Below are positions 28,842 through 37,188 of a stretch of 37,188 nucleotides of DNA, piece by piece. Origin of the DNA: Priapulus caudatus (Eukaryota > Priapulida > Priapulimorpha > Priapulimorphida > Priapulidae). The number at the start of each line of letters is the position of its first letter. Position 1 is the first letter of the stretch. Under the pieces are notes generated by a model. That model was not told the origin of the DNA. It saw only the letters and a list, made by a program, of their open reading frames with translations, and did no database searches. The stretch is from contig NW_014579236.1 in NCBI RefSeq assembly GCF_000485595.1, positions 1,891 through 39,078 on the forward strand, read 5' to 3'. The translations under genes and the position numbers were made by a program.

Positions 28842-30396
28842 GTCTGCAAAACGAACAAAAAGGTTAAAATAAGGATAGGTGAAGACCTACTGTGTGATGA
28901 ATGCAATAACAAAAGATTTGAGTGCCCACCACCAAGAATGATAAGGGCACACAGCATGACATTAGTAGAAAATGAAGAGCAAATGAAAAGAATAGAGAAT
29001 TTACACCAAAAGGAAGATTTGAATGTAAAAGTTGGCAACAAAGAAAAAAATAATAGCAGTGTAGTAGATGGCATTAGAGAGGAACATCATGAAATATTAA
29101 ATGACGAGAAACCTCAGCGACAAAAAAACAAGCAGGAAACTTAGTGAGAAGACTATAAAGAACTTGGAAAAGGTATGGCAGGTAACCAAAAAATAAATAT
29201 CGAAGAAATAAATAAATCCACATTATGCAAAAAACTGTACACAAAGGAAGATATGGTGCAGTGTGGAGAGTGCGAAAGGTGGTTGCACGATGCTACCACA
29301 ATACCAACAAGCAATCTTGCAAAAAACAAAAAGAAAATACAAGTGTGCAAAAGAAAAACTCGGAATTACAATAGAAAGAAATTCGAAACATTCCATATGT
29401 TGCCAGAAGAAGGTAGAAAGTATGGAAAAGGAGTTCAGTAAGCAAAAAGCATTAGAAGAAAAAAATAGTGAAGGGAAAAAGAAAAATAGGATTTCTAATC
29501 AACTATTGAGAGAGGTATCGGAAGGACAAGACAAGCTATCAAGAGCAAAAAATTAGTTAGAGGAAACAAAAGCAACATTACAAAGTATGACAATGGCTGT
29601 GAAAAGAGAAGAAGAAATCATAGCAGTAATGGAAGACCAACAAAGAATGGCTGAATTAGAATTAAAAGAATTAAGAGGAGACAAGAGTAAAGGAAAGAAA
29701 ACCATGAAAGAACAGTTGGAAAGGAAGAGGAATAAGGAAACCCAAGAATGAAAAGGAAGGAATGAGATAGAAGAGGTGGAAGTAAGGAAAGAAGGAATCC
29801 TACAACTAGAAGAAAGAATATTTAAAAAACTGGAACAAAAAATGTATAAATTATTGGATATAGATCATGAAAGCGACAGTGGAGTCAGGCCGGGAGGAAG
29901 AGAGCCGTATGAACTCCGGAAACATGAGTATCCAAAAAGAGTTAGGAACACCACCATGCACTTAAGAGACCACATGATGGAACAAAGATCAAGAAATGTA
30001 AATAAAATGTGTAGAAACTATGAAGCTGGAAGGCCTTCTAGGTTTGGATACAAGTGCATGTACAGACATGGTTACAACGACAGAAGAGCTATGTCTCAAT
30101 ACTCGAGAAGCAACGCATTTACAAAAAGTAAACAGTGCCGCTACATTGCGTCAGGAGACATGTGTCCCTATGGATATTCATGCAAGTTCGACCACAGAAC
30201 AGAAACAAACACTATCAGAAACAAACACGAAACAAACTAAGAACAAACGGAGATAATCAGACAACTGACACAACAAGTAATTTTTTTAGATCGACAGTTA
30301 GTATTACAGGAACAGAAAATGGACGAAAATCAGGCCCCAAACCAAGATGCGCAAGCAACATATATATACGGACACCGAGCTGGCAAGGGGGGTCAA
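28842..30396 (+). pseudogene. LINE ORF1: PHD-like and CCCH zinc fingers with coiled coils
   Basis: A broken ORF1 of a non-LTR retrotransposon, the protein that binds the element's RNA. Pieces in order: a Cys-rich start (LLCDECNNKRFEC, about 28890); a PHD-like finger (MVQCGECERWLHD near 29250, frameshifting into KRKYKC); long Lys/Glu-rich coiled-coil stretches (29400-29850, interrupted by stops near 29557 and 29750); and two CCCH fingers. The second, CRYIASGDMCPYGYSCKFDH at about 30137-30196, has exact C-x8-C-x5-C-x3-H spacing. The first (about 30009) has Ser for its second Cys. A stop at 30238 is followed by an open stretch to 30396. Composition is A-rich and consistent with the downstream ORF2. 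Confidence 0.75.
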
Positions 30397-30424
30397 TAAA
30401 AGTGGAATGTGGAAATATAAGAGA

Positions 30425-31198
30425 ATGTGGGCAATAAAAAGTCTAAAAACAAGTATTAAAGCAACAAGGCGATCTCGAAGTAATAAAATCATATATGTTC
30501 ATCATTGTCATATAGTTATTTATGCAAATGCAAGAGGTATTCGGTCAAAATTAGATAGCCTCTATGATATAATTGAAAATAAAAAAACAAAAGTCATTGC
30601 CTATGGCGCTTATTTTCAGCCATTGTGGAAACTCATTTAAATAATATGGACAAATTGTTTCTCCCTGGCTATCAAATGTATACTGTCGAACAGAAAAAAC
30701 GGGAGGTGGTGTAATGTTAGCAATAGCAGATAGATTAAAAAATGTAACAATTTGCACCAGAGAAGAACAAGAAGCCGGTAAACAAGTATGGTGCTTAATA
30801 AATAATCACAGGATTCAAGTTAAAATAGAAGTAGTATATGGACCACAAGACTCTAGAACTCCTAAAGAAAAAATTATATCAATGTTTGACGTAATAGAAG
30901 AAGAAGTTATGAAGGCTGCACAAAAGAATCAAATGTGTTTAGTAGTAGGGGATTTTAATGTTAACGTTGGAGATTTCATTACAGGCAATAGTAAAGACCT
31001 AACAGCAGGAGGAAAAAAAAAATCAGTTTAACAAAACATTGTAAATTACATTTGCTAAATGGAAGCACCAAATGCAAAGGGATCTGGACACAAGTTCAGG
31101 GAGAACAAAAATCAGTAATTGATTACGTGTTAGCCGGTAGCGAGCTGGAAGAAAAAACTACCAACATGAAAATTGATGAAGAATGTGGGGATTATGTA
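30425..31198 (+). pseudogene. LINE ORF2, endonuclease part (5' of the Gypsy-2 insertion)
   Basis: Encodes the apurinic-like endonuclease that nicks target DNA for reverse transcription. Visible motifs are IYANARGIRSKLDSL (30510), ETHLNNM with the catalytic Glu (30630, reached by a frameshift), GGVMLAIADRL (30705 onward), KIEVVYGPQDSRTP, VVGDFNVNVGDF (30950) and SVIDYVLAGSE (31110). Two or three frameshifts break it. The final SDH motif lies beyond the Gypsy-2 insertion, at 36080. Confidence 0.85.
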
Positions 31199-31363
31199 TG
31201 TTGTATTCGTCTCAATAACATTGGAGTAAACCAATCGAATTAAATCATCGAATTGAATCACAAACAAAGCCGGTCAGTCATTTATTCAGCAAGCCCCATC
31301 GCGCATGCGTCACCGGATATTACATACAAATAACATCTAGGGAGCTACTATCCAGACACTACA
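31199..31363 (-). repeat. Gypsy-2 3' LTR
   Basis: On the plus strand it begins TGTTGTATTCG and ends CCAGACACTACA, so on the element's strand it has TG...CA ends. It pairs with 35862-36026 at the same length. Confidence 0.95.
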
Positions 31364-31692
31364 GTCCCTCCTTTTTTTAACTCTTGTTACCATAAACATG
31401 CAACTTCTATTTGCTTCCTCACTTGAAAAAAAACTCTTAAAGCTTTAAATCATTAAAGTCTTTCATAACTATGCAGTACCGTTTCCTTACAGTAACTCTA
31501 AGCAATATTAACTATGAAAATGCATCGATAATGCAAACAGTTTGATATTAAATGTATCATTTACCAGTCACATGTAAAAATCACATGAATATCAATACTG
31601 CATGTAAAAAGAAGTCTACCGTCTTTCACATACTCCAACTAACCCCTAGACACTAACAGTGGTAACATTCCTCATAATACACTCATTTACTT

Positions 31693-32682
31693 CTACATGT
31701 CAAAATCTCTAAATCGAGCTGGCATAGACTTTGACCTTACAGGTCGCGGAGAACAGGGCACTACTGAACACGATTCCTCCAGAATTATGACATCGTGCGC
31801 GTCACTAAAATCACACCCTGCACTAACATCACCCTCGATATCTCGCGATCCTGTGTTAAGGTCATTCAGATCAAAACCCATTTCAAAGTCTCCGCTAGAA
31901 TCTCCGTCCACCTGCTCGTGCACATTACTGCCATTATAGGTTCGTTCGCGATATTTCTTTAGATGAGTTACATTCCGTTTGTATTGTACTCCATCGTGTT
32001 CAACTACAACCAAATTTCCTGTTTTGGCAACTACTCTACAAGGTTCTGCGTGAAACGTAGGAGTAAGTTTGTCCTTTCGGTCGCGTTTTAGTAACACCTT
32101 ATCGCCTGGTAAAATGTCATTATCACACGCATTTCTTTTCGCGTCCGCATATCTCTTCCCTCGTCCTTTCTGCTCACGGTCACGATCTACGATCTCAAGA
32201 TCTTCCTGCGAATCCTCGATGCCTGGGATACGTGTACGGAGTTTTCTCCAGAACATCAGTTCTGCAGGACTCACTCCTGTGGTAGTATGTGGTGTAGTCC
32301 GATACATCATGAGGAAGGTATCAAGTTCCTCTCGCCAGTCCTTCTTTTCAATCTGAGCGATTCGGATGCTCTTTAACAATGTTCGATTCTGTCGCTCTAC
32401 CACTCCGTTCGCCTGAGGCCAAAGAGGGGTAACTATACGATGCTCAATGCCTTCGGCTTCTAGAAAGTCCTTAAACTGTGAACTGATAAATTGTGGTCCA
32501 TTATCAGTCGTAATACTAACTGGCAAGCCATGTGTAAGAAACATCTTCTTCAGACTTTTTACTATCTTGTCTGCTGTTGTCGTTCGCAGGATCTCTACCT
32601 CGAAATATCTGCTGTAGTAGTCGACAGCAACAAACAGTCTCCAGATGGCAATGACATAAGATCTGCTGATATGCTTTGCCAC
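31693..32682 (-). pseudogene. Gypsy-2 integrase
   Basis: The integrase core and C-terminal domain. VAVDYYSRY carries the first catalytic Asp, TTDNGPQF the second, and PQANGVVERQN the Glu, so the D-D-E triad is complete. LPGDKVLLKR and HLKKYRER near the C-terminus are typical of the Gypsy chromodomain-less tail, followed by an acidic stretch (DGDSSGDFEM...). The frame joins the upstream pol after a one-base shift near 32640; its first Met lies in the overlap and is not a true start. Confidence 0.92.
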
Positions 32683-34112
32683 AGTCCCGTAGGCAGTTCA
32701 GTCGGTGTCATCTTCTCTGGTGCTTGTGGTGTTCCTACCATCTGACAAGCATGACACGTTTTAACAAAGTTCTCGACATCTTTGTCCATTCCCATCCACC
32801 ATACTTTGGAACGAAGCCTCCTCTTCATGCCCACAATTCCGGGATGCCCCTCATGAGCCAATTCAAGTATTGTCTCACGAAGTCGTTTGGGGACCACTAA
32901 CTTAGTTCCTCTCAACACAAGCTTTCCTATTATGCACAGTTCATCTTTAACTGGTAGGAGACGCTTATTGGTTATTTCCTGCCACTGATTTGTTCGAATA
33001 CAGTTACGAACTTCCATGAGTTCCTCATCATCAGCAGATGCTTCCTCTACCTCTCGGGTAGACAGAGCTTTGGGTGTTGCATTGTGAGCAACAAACCTAA
33101 TGTATTCTTCACAGTCAGCCGAGCAATTGTTCTCCCCAGGGTTGTCTCCCTTAGACTGGATCAAGCGCGACAAACAGTCTGCAATGTTTTGTTTACCGGG
33201 AATCCATTTTACTGTAAACCGATACGATTGCAGTCGAAGCACCCATCTGTGTATTCTTGCACTCGCCCTTCCCGAAGATTTGTCCGAATATATACACTCA
33301 AGTGGTTTATGGTCCGTCAACAATAGAAATTCTGTCCCGTACAAATACATATGAAGACGCTCACATGCCCACACAATACCTAATGCTTCTTTCTCTGTCT
33401 GAGAGTATCCCCTTTCGGTATCTGCCAAACTCCTACTAATGTAGCAGATAACCCGATCTTCTCCCAAGTGTTCTTGGACAAGCACACCGCCAAGTCCTAT
33501 AGGACAAGCATCAGTGATGAGCTTAGTAACATCATTATTGTTGAAATAACCAAGTGTATCTCTACTGGCTAGTCTGTGCTTCAACTCGTTAAATGAGTCT
33601 TCATGTTCCTTGTTCCACACAAATGGTTCTCCCTTCCTTGTCAATCGACGTAATGGCTCTGCAACTGTAGCCAAATCAGGTATAAATCTCGAACTGTAGT
33701 TTACTAATCCTAAGAAGCTTCTCACTTCTGTAGCAGATTCTGGCTGTCTCGCCTCATCAACTGCTTGAACTTTTACCTTGTCAGGGCATATTCCCCTCGC
33801 AGACAGCAAATGCTCCATGAATACTAGTTCCGACATGCGAAATTTGTATTTGTCTCTATTTAACGTTAGTCCCGTTTCCTGGATCAGTTTCAAAAGATTC
33901 TCCAGTCTCCTGTCATGCTCCTCCACAGACGATCCGTGCACTATTATGTCATTAAATATGTTTCTAACCCCTTCACAACTCTGGAGGGTTTGTTGTATCA
34001 CACATTGGTACATCTCGGGAGCACAGGAAATTCCGAACATGAGACGCTTGTAACGATACAGTCCTTTATGCGTGACAAATGTTGTGATCGGACATGACGA
34101 CTGAAAGTTCAA
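32595..34112 (-). pseudogene. Gypsy-2 reverse transcriptase core, RNase H and zinc-binding domain
   Basis: A 505-codon frame. RT palm (FVTHKGLYRYKRLMFG, near residue 15); the catalytic box reads IFNDIIVHG, with Asn in place of the first Asp of the Asp-Asp pair; RT thumb (EVRSFLGLVNYSSRFIPDLA); RNase H (LITDACPIGLGG, KEALGIVWACERLH, TDHKPLE); H2C2 (HEGHPGIVGMKR...CHACQM); and the start of integrase (SADLMSL). It shifts frame near 32640 before the first integrase Asp region. Confidence 0.92.
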
Positions 34113-34344
34113 TCTGATGAAACGCCCACTTTATGTCCAGTTTACTGAAAACGGTACTCTGATTCAAATCATACAGGATTTCCTCTACAGTAGGAATTGG
34201 ATGTCTCTCCCTGATAATCGCAGCATTAGCTCTCCTCATATCAACACATAGTCTGATATCCTTGTCCCCCTTAGGAACAACAACTACAGGAGACACCCAT
34301 GGGGTGGGACCTGCAGCCTTCTCTATAACATCCAGATCCTCCAA
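34066..34344 (-). pseudogene. Gypsy-2 reverse transcriptase, N-terminal part
   Basis: RT fingers: WVSPVVVVPKGDKDIRLCVD, then HPIPTVEEILYDLNQSTVFS and KLDIKWAFHQIEL with the first catalytic Asp. It overlaps the next frame (34112), marking a frameshift near 34090. A stop at 34360 separates it from the protease frame. Confidence 0.9.
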
Positions 34345-34359
34345 CTCTTGAAGTTTCGT

Positions 34360-35175
34360 CTAAACTTTGTCTCTCAAGCTAAATGGGATTCTGCGCATTG
34401 GCTGAGCTACTGGCTGTACTGTACTGTCAAAAGGAATCTCTAGTTGATAATCTTTCAATTTGCCTAGACCCTGAAAACATGCTTGATATTTATCAAACAG
34501 CTCAGTGTCATCTTGTACTGTGTTTACAAAAGATGCATTCATGCCAAGTTTAAGCACACCCAGATCGACAGCAGTTTTCCGTCCCAGTAATGCTTGACCT
34601 TTCCCTTTTACAACAACAACCTCTCCTTGAACTCGGCTGTTTCCTATAGCCATGTCTGATGTGAAGCATCTAAGCACTTGCATTGGTGTAGCACTCCCGT
34701 ATGCAAACAATTGTTTGTCCACTTTCCGTGATGTACATTTTACATGGTTTTGTTTTAGCTCACTCCATAATGTCTCATCAATCACATTACAGCTAGAACC
34801 AGAGTCAATAATCATCGGAATATTCACCACTCCGCCCACATCAACATGTGCATAAGTTTGTTTACCATCGTCCCATAGCGAAAAAGCATATTCGCTGTTA
34901 CCGTGTGCAACATGATCACGTGATTCCTCCAGCATACATTCTTTCTCCTTAGGCTTAGGTGATTTCCATCTACCTTTGTTCTCAGCACGCCGTTGTGTAG
35001 ACTGCACGTCTTTGCTCTTGCAGCATTTACTTAAATGTCCAATCTTGTGACACTTGTAGCACTCCTTGTCTCTCGCAGGACAGTTGGGCGAATTCTGAGT
35101 GTGTCGCCGATCCACAACAAAGACAATTTCTGTTTCCGGACGATCTGTCAGAATCATACCGACGTTTGTCAACAT
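34360..35175 (-). pseudogene. Gypsy-2 nucleocapsid knuckle and protease
   Basis: A zinc knuckle, CYKCHKIGHLSKC (C-x2-C-x4-H-x4-C), near residue 39; a basic stretch; then the aspartic protease active site MIIDSGSSCNVID at about residue 122, with the later VVVVKGKGQALLGRKTA flap region. The end (LEIPFDSTVQPVAQP) leads into RT. A stop at 34360 interrupts what should be a continuous pol frame. Confidence 0.9.
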
Positions 35176-35191
35176 CAGGTTGACTTTCTAA

Positions 35192-35809
35192 TCAAGCACC
35201 CGATTTCTGCTTGACAAACGAAATGTCATCTCGTTCTCTACCATACGTACCACCCTCAATGCTCGATGCTTGAACCTCGCTTGTTTCTAAAGCTCGTGAT
35301 GTCGTTTGCAATCTCACTAACGTCAAATCTTTCCCCTTTTCTAGAGATTTCCTCCGAAGCTGGTGAGATGAACACTTCTCAATCACTTGGTCGCGTATCT
35401 GCTCGTCAATATTTGCAAACTCACAATTTCCCGCTCTCTGACGAAGCCGCATAACAAATTGATCGACAGTCTCTCGTTGCTGTGTCATGTTCCGAAATAA
35501 ATGTCGTTCATTCGGAACGTTCAACTGCGGAGTAAAGTAGTCATTCAGTTTCTTCAACGCAACACTGTAGCAAGTTTCACCTTCTCCCGGGTCCGGTATT
35601 GTCAACGTATAATAGATATCTTGTACTTGCATTCTGGCACAATGCATTAAAAGGGCCTTCTTTTGCTCGACTTTCTCAACTCCCTTTCCTTCCACGTAAA
35701 GTTCGAAAGCGTGGCGCCATATTTTCCACCGTGCACCAACACTGGTCGGATCACCAAGGCAATCAAAACTAGGAATTCCTCCCAAATCTGTTTGAATAAC
35801 CTGAGCCAT
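35192..35809 (-). CDS. Gypsy-2 gag, 205 codons
   Basis: Structural capsid-type protein. ATG at 35809 lies 52 bp inside the 5' LTR. Recognisable gag features are WKIWRHAFELYVEGKG, KKALLMHCARMQVQDIYYTL, LNDYFTPQLNVPNERHLFRN and FVMRLRQRAGNCEF, the usual capsid pattern of Mag-like Gypsy gag. It stops at 35192, just before the zinc-knuckle frame (35175), which may be expressed by frameshift or may have been separated by decay. Confidence 0.88.
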   Translation of the reverse strand: MAQVIQTDLGGIPSFDCLGDPTSVGARWKIWRHAFELYVEGKGVEKVEQKKALLMHCARMQVQDIYYTLTIPDPGEGETCYSVALKKLNDYFTPQLNVPNERHLFRNMTQQRETVDQFVMRLRQRAGNCEFANIDEQIRDQVIEKCSSHQLRRKSLEKGKDLTLVRLQTTSRALETSEVQASSIEGGTYGRERDDISFVKQKSGA

Positions 35810-35861
35810 CTCGTTTAGAAATGTCCACTAGTGTCCGAAAATTATCATCCTCATCGCTAAT

Positions 35862-36026
35862 TGTTGTATTCGTCTCAATAACATTGGAGTAAACCAATTG
35901 AATTAAATCATCGAATTGAATCACAAACAAAGCCGGTCAGCCATTTATTCAGCCAGCCCCATCGCGCATGCGTCACCAGATATTACATACAAATAATATA
36001 GAGGGAGCTACTATCCAGACAGTACA
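35862..36026 (-). repeat. Gypsy-2 5' LTR
   Basis: Partner of 31199-31363. It is followed on the plus strand by the ATGTA duplication and the continuation of the LINE ORF2. Confidence 0.95.
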
Positions 36027-37020
36027 ATGTAGATATAAAAATATGGATGGGATAATAAAAACCCGATACAGTGATCACAATACAATTGAATTGGATATTA
36101 TGTTATCAAATAAAAGAAAATACGAAGAGAATTTTGAAGACTCTACAAAAAAGGCATACAATATTAGAAATCAAAAAGGACTCCAGAAATGAAAGATTGC
36201 TACCAAAAATAGCAACCTTAATAAAATATGGTTAAAACAAAGGAGCTTCAAAAAGAAATATACAATAAAGGAATAATACCAGCTTGCTTTAAGAAGTCTG
36301 CCAAAAGGTGTGTACCAATATTTAGTGAAAAACTTAGGTTTCTCTTTGATATCAAGCATTCACTAAAGAAAAAGCTCAGTCTAGCTAAACTTGAAATTAA
36401 TACGAAACTAACCTATTATCTAAATGAAAGAATAAGAATGCTCAATGAAAGGATTGGACTGCAACAACAAAAAGAAAGAATAATAAAGTTTTATAAGCAG
36501 TTGGATGAGCTCCAAAAACAGGGAGGAATAAACTCGGGAAGCTTTTGGAAAACAAGGAAAAGGTTGCTCCCAGCGAAGGAAAATAAAATGTTTGGAGTGG
36601 AAAAAAGAGGGGAACCCAAAATAAAGTTGGAAAAAGTCAATAAAATTAAAGGAGCCTACGTAGAACACTTTAAAGAATTATTAAGTACTAAGACTCCAGT
36701 AGGAGAGAAAGAATGTCAACTCTTTAAATCAGTAGAAAAAATATTTCAGAAAATAAGAAATATAAATAGAAGAGTCGAGGATAGTGAACCTAATATTAAC
36801 GAAATTCAGAAAGTTATAGATTCACTAAAAAGTAACAAATCCCCAGATAACCAAGGCTTAATGTACAAGTTATTAATAAATGCAGGGGACGACCTAAAAA
36901 TGTCACTGAAAATTATGAAAAACTTACTAATGCAAAAGAGAAGTGTTCCTACAGAGTAGAATGAAATGACTATAAAAGCAATATACAAAGGAAAAGGGTC
37001 AAAGGAGGACCTTAAGAATA
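36027..37020 (+). pseudogene. LINE ORF2, end of endonuclease and start of reverse transcriptase
   Basis: Resumes the LINE after Gypsy-2: RYSDHNTIELDIML holds the endonuclease SDH motif (about 36075). A Lys/Glu-rich linker follows (frame broken near 36190), then a 243-codon frame (36228-36959) ending in the RT entry motif INEIQKVIDSLKSNKSPDNQ. After a stop at 36957 the sense continues briefly (IKAIYKGKGSKEDLKN), a typical RT block, before the inverted repeat. The RT catalytic centre is not in the window. Confidence 0.85.
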
Positions 37021-37046
37021 CTAGTATTTCTACCTTGCCCTGTATT

Positions 37047-37188
37047 TCCCCTGCATTTATTAATAACTTGTACATTAAGCCTTGGTTATCTGGGGATTTG
37101 TTACTTTTTAGTGAATCTATAACTTTCTGAATTTCGTTAATATTAGGTTCACTATCCTCGACTCTTCTATTTATATTTCTTATTTTCT
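37047..37188 (-). repeat. 142-bp perfect inverted copy of LINE RT sequence
   Basis: Exact reverse complement of 36748-36889, separated by 157 bp, and running to the last base of the window. Either a 5' inversion made during LINE insertion (twin priming) or a foldback artefact at a contig end. Confidence 0.95.

Larger units (their letters stand above)
31199..36026 (-). mobile_element. Gypsy-2: complete 4.83-kb LTR retrotransposon inserted in a LINE
   Basis: Two 165-bp LTRs (31199-31363 and 35862-36026) bound gag-pol on the minus strand, flanked by the 5-bp duplication ATGTA (31194-31198 and 36027-36031). By eye the LTRs differ at 8 of 165 positions, all substitutions. A purine-rich tract (AAAAAAAGGAGGGA on the minus strand) sits just inside the 3' LTR. 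No obvious TGG-starting primer-binding site follows the 5' LTR. Domain order protease, RT, RNase H, integrase identifies Gypsy; the coding style is Mag-like. Several frame breaks make it inactive as assembled. Confidence 0.95.

Overview
The window reads as repeat-dense, non-coding DNA from an animal genome. Every convincing coding region belongs to a mobile element: two Gypsy/Mag-like LTR retrotransposons, a non-LTR retrotransposon (LINE), Helitron helicase pieces and a transposase-like gene. Vertebrate-type (TTAGGG)n tracts are scattered inside it. This mixture of Mag-type Gypsy, Helitrons, hAT-like elements and many MITEs suggests a marine invertebrate (deuterostome or mollusc), but I cannot name the species. 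I found no confident host gene, only two weak first-exon candidates (about 3743 and 19984).

Layout. 1-2765: a 16-bp minisatellite split by a copy of a 1.76-kb segment holding the 3' end of a Helitron. 2766-8869: short inverted-repeat elements, including a MITE family with internal telomeric repeats, an hAT-like element, and a CAGGG-ended MITE interrupted by a complete 871-bp Helitron whose empty site survives at 13.8 kb. 8870-10935: second copy of the Helitron segment plus a third fragment. 12236-14442: a tRNA-like sequence, a 221-bp tandem array interrupted by a MITE with a 9-bp target duplication, and the second CAGGG MITE. 14851-16924: a candidate DNA transposon, made of a 302-codon gene flanked on both sides by nine copies of a 14-bp motif in both orientations. 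17670-17936: assembly gap. 17937-21272: head-to-tail Helitrons, a TTAA-flanked MITE and a possible host promoter. 21845-28770: a decayed Gypsy element, an error-rich partial second copy of it, and a 1.68-kb hAT-like insertion with 8-bp target duplication. 28842-37188: a LINE whose ORF2 is split by a complete 4.83-kb Gypsy element with matching 165-bp LTRs and a 5-bp target duplication; the window ends in a perfect 142-bp inverted copy of the LINE reverse-transcriptase region.

How the pieces relate. Several insertions have their empty site in the same window, so element boundaries can be read to the base. The least familiar unit is the 14.85-16.92 kb gene-plus-motif block. Two isolated single Ns (793 and 25803) lie next to sequence rich in one-base indels relative to its duplicates, which suggests low-accuracy gap filling, so copy numbers and frameshifts there should be treated with caution.
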